Of a DNA stretch of 64,000 nucleotides, positions 17,453-27,983 are shown one piece after another. Every line of letters begins with the position of its first letter. Positions within the stretch are counted from its first letter, which is position 1. A program made the translations under genes and the position numbers. The DNA is taken from assembly GCF_012641095.1 (NCBI RefSeq), contig NZ_JAAVSC010000009.1, forward strand, positions 32,469-96,468. The letters are read 5' to 3'. The stretch is from Lactobacillus sp. HBUAS51381. Its GTDB lineage: Bacteria > Bacillota > Bacilli > Lactobacillales > Lactobacillaceae. The notes under the pieces were generated by a model. That model was given only the letters and a program-made list of their open reading frames with translations, searched no databases and was not told where the DNA came from.

Positions 17453-20266
17453 CTACTTCTCGTCAAAACCTTCCGTTGCCGTTTCGGGGAAGTTTTCCCG
17501 AACGATAGCGGCACAACGGGCACAGAAGTGAGGATAATCAGCATCGCTGCCGACATCTTCCTTGGTCAACCGGCAACGATCGCAGACCTCACCGGCAGCG
17601 GCGGTTACCTTCACGGCCAGGTGGTCAAAGGTCAACGCATCGGCTGGCGCTTGATCTAAGGCAGCAAAGTCTAGGCCGGAAACCAGCAAGATTTGTTGAA
17701 CATTGATGTCCAGCTTATCCAACAGCGTCTTGGTCTGGTCGTCAACGTACAAGTCGAGGTGGGCTTCAGCGGCCTTCCCAATCAGCTTGGCATCCCGTGC
17801 TTCTTCCAACGCCTTCAAGACGTGGCTCCGCAACTTCATGAAGTGATCCCAAGCAGAATTTTCACCGCTATCTGCCACTTCATTGGCATCGTCCATGTCC
17901 AATACCTTTGGCATTTCGGCCAATTGAACGAAGTCTTCGGGTTCCTTCAAGAAGCCCCAGAGTTCTTCGGCCGTGTGTGGCAGGATTGGCGTGATGAGCT
18001 TGGTCAGACTAACGGCAATCTGATAGAAGACCGTTTGCATCGAGCGACGGGCCTTGCTGTCGGCGGCATCGATGTACAGAATGTCCTTGGCAAAGTCCAG
18101 GTAGAAGGCGGATAGGTCCGTCACGACAAAGTTGATCAATTCCTTGTAAATGTTCAGGAAGTCGAAGTTGTCGTAGTGGGCTTCCACACTCTTCGTAAAT
18201 GCGTTGAGCTTGTAGAGCATGTGACGATCCACGGATGCTAATTGGTCAAAGGCCACGGCATCGGTCTTCGGATCGAAATCACTGGTGTTGGCCAACAAGT
18301 AACGCATGGTGTTCCGCAGCTTCTTGTAGCTGTCGGAAATCTTCACGAAGCCTTCAGTGGTGACCCGCACATCGGCTGAGGAATCCACGGAAGTGACCCA
18401 GAGGCGGACGATGTCGGCCCCCATCTTCTTGATGATTTCGTCCGGCGCAATTGTATTACCCAGTGACTTGGACATCTTGTGACCGTCTTTATCCAACGTA
18501 AACCCTTGGGAAACGACCTGCTTGTACGGTGCCTTGCCGGTGGCGGCAACGCTTGTGATCAGACTAGAGTTGAACCAACCACGGTACTGGTCGGACCCTT
18601 CCAGGTAAAGGTCGGCCGGGAAGTCCAGGTAATCGCGTTCGGCCAGCACCCCTTGGTGAGACGAACCGGAGTCGAACCAAACATCCATGATGTCGGTTTC
18701 CTTAGTGAACTCACCGTGAGGCGAATGTTCACTGGTAAAGCCTTCGGGCAACAGGTCCTTGGCTTCGCGTTTGAACCAGATGTTGGAGCCATACTTGCCG
18801 AATAGATCGGCCACGTGATCGACCGTCTCCGGCGTGATGATGGCTTCTCCGTCTTCACCATAGAAGATAGGCAGCGGTACACCCCAGACCCGTTGACGAG
18901 AAATAACCCAGTCGCCCCGGTCCTTAATCATGTTGGCCAAACGCCGTTGACCCCAGTCAGGTTGGAACTTCACGTCCTTCAACGTGGCTAGAATTTCATC
19001 ACGAATCTTGTCCACGGATGCGAACCACTGTGGCGTTGCCCGGAAGATAACGGGCTTCTTGGTCCGCCAGTCAAAGGGATAACTGTGTTCGTAAGGCATG
19101 TACTTCAACAGCGCGTTGGCTGCCTTCAACTTGTCCAAGGCAATCTGGTTGGCATCGTCGTAGAAGACGCCATCGAAATCAGGACCGGCCTCGGCCGTCA
19201 TGTAGCCTTGGTCGTTGACTGGTACGATGACGGGTAAATTGTACAACTTACCGACGTTAAAGTCGTCTTCCCCTAAACCGGGCGCGGTGTGCACCAGTCC
19301 GGTCCCAGAGTCGGTGGTGACGAAATCGCCCAACATCACGACCAGCTTCCGGTCGGCGATGAAGGGGTGTTGGGCAATAATGTTGTCCATGTCTTGCCCC
19401 ATCACGGTCTTCAGCACTTTGACATCTTTCCAGCCAAAACGTTCGGCGTTCTCGGCCACTAATTCGTTGGCCAGGACAAACTTACGGTCTTCACCGGCGG
19501 GTTGAACGACGGCGTATTCGATACCGGCATCAATGGTAATCCCTTCAGAACCCGGAATGGTCCACGGCGTCGTGGTCCAAACCACCAGGTAGGTGTCGTC
19601 GTCTAGGACGCCCTTGCCGTCAATGACTTTTTCACCGTAAAAGGCGGATGGTGATGTCACATCGTGGTATTCCACTTCGGCTTCAGCCATTGCGGATTCG
19701 GAAGACCATGACCAGTACACAGGCTTCTTCCCCTTGTAGATCAGGCCACGCTTGGCCATTTCGCCAAAGACACGGACCTCGGCAGCTTCAAACTCTGGCT
19801 TCAACGTCAGGTACGGGTTGTCCCATTCGGCAGAAACACCCAACCGTTTGAAACCGTCACGCTGCAAGTTGACTTGCTTTAACGCATACTCGCGGCAAAG
19901 ATCCCGGAAGTCAGCGGTCGACATCTTCTTCCGGTCGTAACCGGCCTTCGTCAATTGTTGTTCGATGGGCAGACCATGGGTATCCCAACCCGGAACGTAA
20001 GGTGCCCGGTAACCACTCATGGACTTGTAACGGACGATAATGTCCTTAGAAACCTTGTTCAGCGCATGGCCCATGTGAATGGGACCATTGGCATATGGCG
20101 GGCCATCGTGCAGAATAAACGTTGGCTTCCCCTCATTTAATTTTTGACGGGCTTCGTAAATCTTGTTTTCAGCCCAGACTTTTTGCCGTTCGACTTCTTT
20201 TACTGGCAAATTGCCACGCATTTTAAATTTGGTTTTACCCAAGTTTAACGTGTCTTTCACTCGCAT
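17453..20266 (-). CDS. ileS: Isoleucyl-tRNA synthetase
   Basis: A 937-residue class I synthetase that charges tRNA-Ile. HIGH motif as [10 protein letters not shown] (near residue 65), long CP1 editing domain, KMSKS motif as [10 protein letters not shown] (near 595), and a C-terminal zinc finger CDRCRL...CARC near residues 900-925, all typical of bacterial type-1 IleRS. The ATG at 20266 has AAAGGAGG about ten bases upstream. Expression is expected to follow uncharged tRNA-Ile through the T-box leader at 20694-20921. About 430 bases of additional structured leader lie between that T-box and the start codon. Confidence 0.98.
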   Translation of the reverse strand: MRVKDTLNLGKTKFKMRGNLPVKEVERQKVWAENKIYEARQKLNEGKPTFILHDGPPYANGPIHMGHALNKVSKDIIVRYKSMSGYRAPYVPGWDTHGLPIEQQLTKAGYDRKKMSTADFRDLCREYALKQVNLQRDGFKRLGVSAEWDNPYLTLKPEFEAAEVRVFGEMAKRGLIYKGKKPVYWSWSSESAMAEAEVEYHDVTSPSAFYGEKVIDGKGVLDDDTYLVVWTTTPWTIPGSEGITIDAGIEYAVVQPAGEDRKFVLANELVAENAERFGWKDVKVLKTVMGQDMDNIIAQHPFIADRKLVVMLGDFVTTDSGTGLVHTAPGLGEDDFNVGKLYNLPVIVPVNDQGYMTAEAGPDFDGVFYDDANQIALDKLKAANALLKYMPYEHSYPFDWRTKKPVIFRATPQWFASVDKIRDEILATLKDVKFQPDWGQRRLANMIKDRGDWVISRQRVWGVPLPIFYGEDGEAIITPETVDHVADLFGKYGSNIWFKREAKDLLPEGFTSEHSPHGEFTKETDIMDVWFDSGSSHQGVLAERDYLDFPADLYLEGSDQYRGWFNSSLITSVAATGKAPYKQVVSQGFTLDKDGHKMSKSLGNTIAPDEIIKKMGADIVRLWVTSVDSSADVRVTTEGFVKISDSYKKLRNTMRYLLANTSDFDPKTDAVAFDQLASVDRHMLYKLNAFTKSVEAHYDNFDFLNIYKELINFVVTDLSAFYLDFAKDILYIDAADSKARRSMQTVFYQIAVSLTKLITPILPHTAEELWGFLKEPEDFVQLAEMPKVLDMDDANEVADSGENSAWDHFMKLRSHVLKALEEARDAKLIGKAAEAHLDLYVDDQTKTLLDKLDINVQQILLVSGLDFAALDQAPADALTFDHLAVKVTAAAGEVCDRCRLTKEDVGSDADYPHFCARCAAIVRENFPETATEGFDEK

Positions 20267-20299
20267 ACCGTCATTTCCTCCTTTATTTTACTGTCCTCA

Positions 20300-20355
20300 C
20301 GGTTGGTGAACCGGTGAGCTCAAGCCGCTTCTGGCCTCAGCTCACCGGTCAACCG
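20300..20355 (-). promoter_or_regulatory. Strong hairpin just upstream of the ileS ribosome-binding site
   Basis: ACCGGTGAGCT (20310-20320) is exactly complementary to 20339-20349, and an outer CGGTTG/CAACCG adds six pairs. No T-tract follows on the minus strand, so it is not a terminator; mRNA protection or control of translation is possible. Confidence 0.6.
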
Positions 20356-20397
20356 CACCGGATTTATCATCTATATTGTATTATCTTTCGCCTTACC

Positions 20398-20545
20398 GGG
20401 CAGTCCGCTAGACGCTGGAACGCCGTGGCCACGACTTGAAGCCACACAAGAACCGTGAGTCTTCAAGCTCGGGCTTATGCTAAGCTGACAGAAAAACACT
20501 GTCAACTAAGCATAACGACACGGCTGAGCATCTAGCGGACCGCCC
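20398..20545. repeat. 148-bp nested palindromic element between T-box and ileS
   Basis: The ends are 19-base inverted repeats (20398-20416 and 20527-20545, 17 of 19 paired). An inner GCCGTG/CACGGC continues the outer stem. Two hairpins lie inside: CTTGAAG/CTTCAAG, and TTATGCT...TGACAG with CTGTCA...AGCATAA. The whole can form a three-way-junction cruciform. No target-site duplication is evident at its edges. A small MITE-like or BIME-like element is likely; it forms part of the ileS leader RNA. Confidence 0.75.
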
Positions 20546-20693
20546 TCACGGCTTAAACTGCGGTTATCATCCGCCACGATTGATCCCAGTTCAACTTAAA
20601 CTTAACCAGACCAGCTCATCGAACCAGCGGCATCTCGACCGCCTACACAATCAGCTAGATACGACTGCAGCAGCCACTAACCTTAGACATACA

Positions 20694-20921
20694 AAAAACG
20701 ACCTCGCCGCAAGGGACGAAATCGTTCGTGGTACCACCCAAATTCAGAAGACGGTTGACACCGTCTTCCCTCAACACACCGTATCGGGGTGTTCCGCCGT
20801 CGCTTACTGTTGGTTCAGCCACGGGACTTGGAGAATGATACCCACTAAACAGGTCGGATGTTAGCCTTCCACTATCGCTAACTCGCTGGTACCCTCTGCT
20901 TTAGTCGGCGGATTTCTCTGC
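20694..20921 (-). promoter_or_regulatory. T-box leader controlling ileS
   Basis: The minus strand has the T-box core GGGTGGTACCACG (20727-20739) followed by a terminator stem (AACGATTTCGTC...GAGGTCGTT) and a six-base T-run at about 20693-20699. Upstream, a Stem I-like region carries GGGTATCATTCTCC, in which ATC is the likely specifier, matching isoleucine and the downstream ileS. The element starts within about six bases of the divIVA stop, so its promoter must lie in divIVA, or it is read from the dcw transcript; a GATAAT in the end of divIVA is one candidate -10. Confidence 0.9.
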
Positions 20922-20925
20922 CTTT

Positions 20926-21648
20926 TTATTTATTATCTTGGTCAAAATGCGGTTGATCGTTATCTGGGAAAATCACAACGGTCTCGCCATTATCATCATT
21001 CGTATCCGTCACCGGTGCTTCTTCCACTGGCGTTTCCGTCACGGGCGCTACCGGTTGTGGTTGCGATGCATCTGAGTTTACGCCTTGGGCCGGGTCGTTG
21101 TCAAGCCGGTCGCCGACGACCTTCTTGATTTCCTCGTAACTCGACATGGACCCTTCCTTCAACAGGCTGTCCCAGTCGTTGGACTTCACGACCTCCAACT
21201 GACTTTCCAGCATGACTTGCAGGCGTTGACGGAAGACCCGCGTACTCTTCTTCAAGTCATCGGTTTCGACGGCCAGCTTCTTGGCCCGTTTGGAAGCCTC
21301 ATCCATGATCTGATTGCCCTTGTTCGTGGCCTCAGAAACAATATCAGAGCTTTGCTTCTGCGCCTCTCTGATAATGATTTCGGATTCCTTTTGAGAGTTG
21401 GCCTTCACTTTATCCGCCGCTTCTTGTGCCACCAGAATGGATTGGTTCAAGGAGTCCTTCAAGTCGTTAAAATACTTGAGTTTCTCGTTAGCTGCATCTA
21501 ATTGTTCTTCTAACTCTTTGTTGTGGTTCAACGTAATTTGATAATCCTTAATCACTTGATCCAAGAAGTCGTTGACCTCATCAACGTTGTAACCACGCAT
21601 CTTCGTGCCAAACTCTTTATTATGAATGTCTAATGGACTCAGTACCAT
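20926..21648 (-). CDS. divIVA: Cell-division/polarity protein DivIVA
   Basis: A 240-residue coiled-coil protein that recognises negatively curved membrane at septa and poles. The N-terminal membrane-binding domain (LSPLDIHNKEFGTKMRGYNVDEVNDFLD) is followed by long heptad-rich coiled coil from about residue 30 to 165. The C-terminal tail of about 70 residues is rich in Pro, Asp and Glu and probably disordered. It is the last gene of the dcw cluster in Gram-positives and follows ylmH by 16 bp. Confidence 0.96.
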   Translation of the reverse strand: MVLSPLDIHNKEFGTKMRGYNVDEVNDFLDQVIKDYQITLNHNKELEEQLDAANEKLKYFNDLKDSLNQSILVAQEAADKVKANSQKESEIIIREAQKQSSDIVSEATNKGNQIMDEASKRAKKLAVETDDLKKSTRVFRQRLQVMLESQLEVVKSNDWDSLLKEGSMSSYEEIKKVVGDRLDNDPAQGVNSDASQPQPVAPVTETPVEEAPVTDTNDDNGETVVIFPDNDQPHFDQDNK

Positions 21649-21664
21649 TGTGTTCCCTCCGCAT

Positions 21665-22444
21665 CTATTTCTTCAACACCGCTAGGGTGACCCGAATTTT
21701 TTCCTTTTTCGTCCGACCGGCAACCTCATCCAATCGAACCCGGCCAAATCCGCGTACGGACACAATGTCCGCAACGTCGAGTTCGTAATCCGGTTTGAGC
21801 GTTTCCGTCCAATTAACCCGCACGTGATTGCCCTCGATGAGTGCCTTCGCGCGGTGTCGCGACAAATGAAACCCGGTCCCCACGATGTTATCTAACCGTA
21901 GCGATGATAGGGTTGCCGATTCGGCCTCCCACTCATCGATTGGCTGAATCAACGCGGCAAAGTCACTGACGACTAATCGAGCCTTGACGCGGCCGATGTG
22001 ATCGACCTGACTCGTTAAGTAGTCCGCCATGCCGGCTTCCGTGACCACTTGCCACACCTCGCCGTCAGTCAAAATGTCCCCTAAGATTTCTCTTTCAATC
22101 CCTGATCCCAGTAAGGTTCCGAGAATTTGGCTGTGGTGCAACGTGGCGAATTTCACCGGATAGTCCACCCGCAGTAAGGCTAAATCAAAGTCCTGAGGTT
22201 CGGGTTCATAGTAATCTGGGAAAAACAGCGCCCGTTGCATCTCCGCCAGCTGATGTCCCCCGCTGAATTGAACTTTCACATCGGCGCGGTGGGCCAACGT
22301 GGTGGCAATGTATACTTGCCGTGGGTTCAAGAAATGCGTGAGGACGGGCCGATATTCATCGGCCACCTGTTGGAGCCAGCCCCCAACGGCATCAATGAAG
22401 GATGCCTCGTCGGGCCGGAAATGTTGCATCACGTTCTCATCCAC
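21665..22444 (-). CDS. ylmH: S4-domain RNA-binding protein YlmH
   Basis: A 259-residue protein with a C-terminal S4 RNA-binding domain (about residues 180-245, including SLRLDNIVGTGFHLSRHRAKALI and the basic tail). In Bacillus YlmH acts on stalled 50S ribosome-nascent-chain complexes in quality control. The start is the GTG at 22444 with GGGGAGG eight bases upstream; the next ATG is five codons in. It holds the standard place between yggT and divIVA in the division cluster. Confidence 0.93.
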   Translation of the reverse strand: MDENVMQHFRPDEASFIDAVGGWLQQVADEYRPVLTHFLNPRQVYIATTLAHRADVKVQFSGGHQLAEMQRALFFPDYYEPEPQDFDLALLRVDYPVKFATLHHSQILGTLLGSGIEREILGDILTDGEVWQVVTEAGMADYLTSQVDHIGRVKARLVVSDFAALIQPIDEWEAESATLSSLRLDNIVGTGFHLSRHRAKALIEGNHVRVNWTETLKPDYELDVADIVSVRGFGRVRLDEVAGRTKKEKIRVTLAVLKK

Positions 22445-22467
22445 GTCTCAAGCCTCCCCTCGACGGA

Positions 22468-22749
22468 TTAAACCAGCAGATTCAAAACAATGTATTGCAA
22501 GTATTGTAGCCCGTATTGGACTAAGGATAGGACGATAATGGCCACAACCGGGCCGAAACCTAAGGGTCCTACCGAAATGAAATTGAAGTAACTTAGAAAT
22601 GGTTCGACCAGTCGACCAATTAATTGGCCCAATTTGGACTGGTAAGCCCCCGGTAACCAGCTCATTAACGCATAGACCACAATTAACAGGATGTATGCAC
22701 TAACGGCCCAGCTGAGGACTTGAAAAATAAGATTCACTATCGTTAACAA
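22468..22749 (-). CDS. yggT: YggT family membrane protein
   Basis: A 93-residue integral membrane protein with two hydrophobic helices (about residues 5-30 and 62-88) separated by a conserved SWLPGAYQSKLGQLIGRLVEPFL segment. It is found beside sepF in most Gram-positive dcw clusters, where its role in division or in membrane-protein assembly is still unclear. A TTG at 22749 is the likely start, with a GGAG seven bases before it; a GTG four codons later is the alternative. Confidence 0.92.
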   Translation of the reverse strand: MLTIVNLIFQVLSWAVSAYILLIVVYALMSWLPGAYQSKLGQLIGRLVEPFLSYFNFISVGPLGFGPVVAIIVLSLVQYGLQYLQYIVLNLLV

Positions 22750-22761
22750 GGCGTCGCTCCT

Positions 22762-23196
22762 TTACTTCGTAAACTGCGTTCCTAAATTAGCTGCGACGTC
22801 TCCGCTAACTTCAAAGTTATGCGGGGTGCACAGAAAGATCTGTTCACCAATCCGCTTAATTTCGCCGCCCACTGCAAATGCTGTTCCGTTAAGAAAATCC
22901 ACAATCCGTTGCGCTTGAGTCTCGTCAACCCGAGCAAAGTTCACGATGACGGCATCGCCGCCCGTGAGTTGCTTGGCAATTGACTTGGCATCGGAGTAGA
23001 TTCGCGGCTCACAAATGGCAATGTGGCTAGCATTGGGTTTTGCATTGCGCATGGCAACCACCTTTCGACTATCAACCGGCCGATTAGGGGGAGCTGGCGT
23101 TGGTTTCGCTACCGGAGCTGATTCAGGTTCCTGATAGTCTTCGTCATAATCATCGTTCACACCGAAAAATTTGCTAAGACTAAACTTCTCCGCCAT
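22762..23196 (-). CDS. sepF: Cell-division protein SepF
   Basis: A 144-residue cytoplasmic partner of FtsZ that tethers the Z-ring to membrane. The N-terminal amphipathic membrane helix is [12 protein letters not shown], followed by an acidic/Pro-rich linker (about 15-45) and the compact SepF domain ([27 protein letters not shown]... to the end) that polymerises into rings and binds the FtsZ C-terminal peptide. It directly follows ftsZ. Confidence 0.95.
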   Translation of the reverse strand: MAEKFSLSKFFGVNDDYDEDYQEPESAPVAKPTPAPPNRPVDSRKVVAMRNAKPNASHIAICEPRIYSDAKSIAKQLTGGDAVIVNFARVDETQAQRIVDFLNGTAFAVGGEIKRIGEQIFLCTPHNFEVSGDVAANLGTQFTK

Positions 23197-23237
23197 GGTT
23201 GGCCACTCCTCTCATAACGATTCCTACCAGAATGGGA

Positions 23238-24500
<1,263 letters not shown>

Positions 24501-24524
24501 ATTTGTGTATTCCTCCATCTCGCG

Positions 24525-25856
24525 TTAGTCGAAGAAGTCGCTAAAGAACTTCCGGAACCCGTCAGTTCGCTTTTTCTTTTGTTTTGGTTGTTTGGCCTTC
24601 GGCGTCTGAGCAGATTGGTTTGCCGCGTTATTCGCTGCCTCTTGTGCAGCCTCACGGGACCGAATCTCATCAGTTTCATCGGCTAGTTGGGTGGAGCCCG
24701 TCAAAGCACTCTTAATGAGCAAGTCAATCTCACTCAATCCCCCAAAGTATTTCACTAAAGCCAAGGCCAGCGTGAACGATGGGTGCCGAAGCCCCATTTG
24801 ATCGGGCACGTAGACCCGTACGTTCGTCCCAAACGCATCCGTCGCCAAGTCAGTGATGCCTGGTAGTGCCGCGACACCACCGGTCAACACAATACCCCCC
24901 GGTAATTCTAAGGCTTGGACCTTGTCTAGGTTTGACCGTAATCGCTGGAAAATCTGATCGAGTCGCGCTTCAATGATTTCAGCTAAGTATTTTTCCGAAA
25001 TCGGCGTTGGTTGGCTTTGACCAACAACGTCAACTGGAAATTCATCTTCGTCGCTTGCCTGCGTTGAGTCAGCGTAACCGTAATCACGCTTTAACTTCTC
25101 CGCACTGTCCAAAGACGTGTTCAGGACCACCGAAATATCCTTGGTGATGAACTGACCACCCTCCTGGTCGACATCAATGTATTTTAACTGATGATCGTGA
25201 ATCACCGCGGCCGTCGACTGACCCCCGCCGAGATCCACCAAAATGGTCCCAAAATCTTGTTCACCATCGTTCATGACCATCATACCTTGAGCCATCGGGT
25301 TAATAACTGTTCCGCGCAGGTTAAGACCGGCCTGTTCCACAGCTTTGCGGGTATTGTGCATGATCGTCTTTGGTCCGGTAAACAGCGTCCCGTGAATCTC
25401 GAGGCGCACGCCCACCATGCCGCGGGGATCTTTAATCCCGTCAAAACCATCGACCACAAATTCGTCGGCTAAGATGTCAACGACCTCGCGTTCCGGTGGC
25501 AAGCTCTGAATCAAGGCAGCATTGGCCACCGTCTGAACGTCACGTCCGGTAATTTCGCGAGACTGATCGTCAATGGCAATCATCCCGCTACATGGTTCAA
25601 TTTTTAACATATTTGCGGGAATTCCCACAATCACATCGTGAATTTCGATGCTGGCCTTCTCTTCGGCTTGTCGAACGGCGCGCTGAATCGCTTCAGCTGC
25701 CTTGTCAATATCCACGATTACGCCGCGGCTGACACCATTCGAACGTTCGTTTCCCACACCAATAACGTTCATTTGCCCTTTAACATTCTCAGCAACAATG
25801 ACTTTTATTGAGGTGGTTCCTATATCGAGACCAACGTACATCCCTGAATTATCCAT
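24525..25856 (-). CDS. ftsA: Cell-division protein FtsA
   Basis: Actin-like ATPase that anchors FtsZ to membrane. The 443-residue protein starts with the phosphate-1 loop GLDIGTTSIKV, has the family's 1C domain after about residue 80, and phosphate-2 DLGGGQST near residue 211. After the actin core a Gln/Ala/Lys-rich linker leads to the C-terminal amphipathic membrane helix TDGFRKFFSDFFD. The ATG at 25856 has TAGGAGG 11 bases upstream. The 141-bp gap before it holds an attenuator-like structure. Confidence 0.97.
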   Translation of the reverse strand: MDNSGMYVGLDIGTTSIKVIVAENVKGQMNVIGVGNERSNGVSRGVIVDIDKAAEAIQRAVRQAEEKASIEIHDVIVGIPANMLKIEPCSGMIAIDDQSREITGRDVQTVANAALIQSLPPEREVVDILADEFVVDGFDGIKDPRGMVGVRLEIHGTLFTGPKTIMHNTRKAVEQAGLNLRGTVINPMAQGMMVMNDGEQDFGTILVDLGGGQSTAAVIHDHQLKYIDVDQEGGQFITKDISVVLNTSLDSAEKLKRDYGYADSTQASDEDEFPVDVVGQSQPTPISEKYLAEIIEARLDQIFQRLRSNLDKVQALELPGGIVLTGGVAALPGITDLATDAFGTNVRVYVPDQMGLRHPSFTLALALVKYFGGLSEIDLLIKSALTGSTQLADETDEIRSREAAQEAANNAANQSAQTPKAKQPKQKKKRTDGFRKFFSDFFD

Positions 25857-25905
25857 AGAAAAAGGAACCTCCTAAGTTAATCTAATATCAACACTGCATG
25901 AATTC

Positions 25906-25977
25906 GCTTTTTCCCCTAATTATTTTTCAGTTTACCACATTTACTAGGGGTTGAAAAAGCCTAATTGACGCTTTTTC
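25906..25977 (-). promoter_or_regulatory. Mutually exclusive hairpins (possible attenuator or promoter) ahead of ftsA
   Basis: On the minus strand box A GAAAAAGC (25970-25977) can pair with the start of box B GCTTTTTC..CCCCTA (25945-25960), while box B can instead pair with box C TAGGGGAAAAAGC (25906-25918). The two hairpins cannot coexist. A weak promoter (TTTTCA, 17 bp, TAAACT) overlaps box B, so the palindromes could also be a binding site. Confidence 0.4.
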
Positions 25978-25997
25978 ACCGTTGCAATCAAAATGAA

Positions 25998-26855
25998 TTA
26001 TTTTGTAAAGGGGTACGAGTACGCCCCAACCTCCAAATTGACCACACCTTTTTGCTTCATCTTCGCCGCAATCCCGGGGTAATACGCCATTTTATGGGCA
26101 AAAGTTGGGATGCTGGCGTAGACTTCGTTCCCATCATTCATGAACAGATGAACCCGATTGGGATTGTCTTTATTCGGCGCATCATGAATTTCACTGATAT
26201 TGCGCTTAATCTCCGAATCCAGCTGTGCATATTGCAAAATCATGCGGTGGAGCGTTTTTGCATTTTTAAAGCTGCCGTACACCGGCGTGCCACTCTTAGG
26301 TTGCGTGACCGATTGTTCACTAACAATACCATTTTCCAAGACCTCATAGTAACGATTCTGCTTCATCACGTAACCCGCAGTTGCGTATTCGGTCACCCGA
26401 ACCGTGGCCTGATTGGGCCGTTTGAAGTGAATGGTCACCTTTTTCAGCCGTGAATTTCGCTGTGGGGCCCGTTGTTCCAAGCGTTGCGTATGCCCCAGTA
26501 GCTTAAAGATTGAATCACCCGGCCGTAACTGGATGGCCTGCTGAACCCGCTGGGCACTCAGCGCTTGGGTCCCGCGCACCGTTACGGATTGCAGATGACT
26601 GAGTGGCGAGATCAGGTAGACCATCGCCGCAATGACCACCGCAAAGCTGGTCAATAGGATCGTTAATCGACGGATCAGCTTCCGGTTACGCTGGTGCTTG
26701 AGTCGGGGAAGCTTGTCCCCAATTCGTTTGGCTTGATGAATCCATTTGGGTGCTTTAGCTTGCTTCCGCTGAGCCGCGGCCTTTCGCTGGTAGTTCTCCC
26801 AGGGCGTTAACGTTTCTTGTTGCTTCTTGTCGTTGCGGTTCAACCGAAACTTCAC
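25998..26855 (-). CDS. ftsQ: Cell-division protein FtsQ/DivIB
   Basis: A 285-residue bitopic membrane protein of the divisome FtsQLB complex. A basic cytoplasmic region (residues 1-60) precedes one membrane helix (about 63-85, RRLTILLTSFAVVIAAMVYLI). The extracellular POTRA domain follows (HLQSVTVRGTQALSAQRVQQAIQLRPGDSIFKL) and then the beta domain. The start is the GTG at 26855, with GGGAGGT eight bases upstream. Its place between murG and ftsA is standard. Confidence 0.93.
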   Translation of the reverse strand: MKFRLNRNDKKQQETLTPWENYQRKAAAQRKQAKAPKWIHQAKRIGDKLPRLKHQRNRKLIRRLTILLTSFAVVIAAMVYLISPLSHLQSVTVRGTQALSAQRVQQAIQLRPGDSIFKLLGHTQRLEQRAPQRNSRLKKVTIHFKRPNQATVRVTEYATAGYVMKQNRYYEVLENGIVSEQSVTQPKSGTPVYGSFKNAKTLHRMILQYAQLDSEIKRNISEIHDAPNKDNPNRVHLFMNDGNEVYASIPTFAHKMAYYPGIAAKMKQKGVVNLEVGAYSYPFTK

Positions 26856-26888
26856 AGCCGCACACCTCCCACTTACTGGATTAGCGCG

Positions 26889-27983
26889 CTAGTCACGCTT
26901 GAGTGAAAGAACCACGTCCAAGACCCGGTCCGCGGCGTCGGGCACTCCCAATTGCTTGGAAGCGGACGCCATATCTTGCCGTAAAGCATCATCGGTCATT
27001 AACTGGTCCGCCTTGGTTACCAGCGTCTCTCCAGTCAGATCGGCTTCCTTGATGATCTCGGCGGCCCCCACGTTGGCTAACGAGCGGGCGTTCTTAGTCT
27101 GATGATCGGCCGTCACATAGGGACTCGGAATCAGGATGGATGGAATTCCATCAGCCGTGATTTCGGCAATGCTTGTGGCCCCGGCACGACCCACAATGGC
27201 CGCCACCTTCGGCAATACCTCTGGCATATTGGGAATGTAGGGTTTCACCACCACGTTGTCGCCAATGGTGGTGCCCTTGAGCTGTTCCATCACGCCATCA
27301 TAACGTTTCTGCCCGGTGACAAAGACCACCTGATAGTCCCGCTGGCTAAAGGCTGGCATTGCCGCCACCGTTGCCGCGTTGATCTTCAATGCGCCTTGTG
27401 AGCCCCCAAAGATGAGTAACGTCGGCACATCATCCTTCAGATGATACGATTGCCAACTGAAGTCACTGACCACCTCGGCGGCCTCCTGGGCACGTGGATT
27501 CCCGGTCTTCACCATTTTGCTAGCGGGGAGTTGATCCAGCGCCGCATCGAAGACGTAGGCGATCCGGTCAACGTAACGGCTGAGAAACCGGTTAGTCACG
27601 CCCACCACACTATTTTGCTCATGGATCATCGTGGGGACGTGCAACCGACTGGCCGCGTAGACCACGGCCCCAGAGACGTAGCCACCGGTACCGACGACCA
27701 CGTCAGGCTTGAAGTCTTTAATCATCCGTTTGGTCTCGTGAACACTCTTCATGAAAAGATAGAGCGTCTTGAAATTATCCAAGGACAAGGACCGTTTAAA
27801 CCCCTGAATCTTCGTTGATTTAAAGGGAATGCCCTTAGCTGGTACAATGCTGCTTTCCAATCCCCGCTCGGAACCCACATAGAGCACCTGAGCGTCGGGA
27901 TCGCGTTTCTTTAAGGCTTTAATAAGGGCCAGTGCCGGGTAAATATGCCCACCGGTACCGCCACCCGATACGATTAGTCGCAT
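26889..27983 (-). CDS. murG: UDP-GlcNAc:lipid I GlcNAc transferase
   Basis: Converts lipid I to lipid II on the inner face of the membrane (GT28). The 364-residue protein starts [21 protein letters not shown], the first glycine-rich loop, has the second loop in [12 protein letters not shown] near residue 188, and the donor-site segment [24 protein letters not shown] near residue 263. The start codon directly abuts the murD stop, so the two are translationally coupled. Confidence 0.97.
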   Translation of the reverse strand: MRLIVSGGGTGGHIYPALALIKALKKRDPDAQVLYVGSERGLESSIVPAKGIPFKSTKIQGFKRSLSLDNFKTLYLFMKSVHETKRMIKDFKPDVVVGTGGYVSGAVVYAASRLHVPTMIHEQNSVVGVTNRFLSRYVDRIAYVFDAALDQLPASKMVKTGNPRAQEAAEVVSDFSWQSYHLKDDVPTLLIFGGSQGALKINAATVAAMPAFSQRDYQVVFVTGQKRYDGVMEQLKGTTIGDNVVVKPYIPNMPEVLPKVAAIVGRAGATSIAEITADGIPSILIPSPYVTADHQTKNARSLANVGAAEIIKEADLTGETLVTKADQLMTDDALRQDMASASKQLGVPDAADRVLDVVLSLKRD

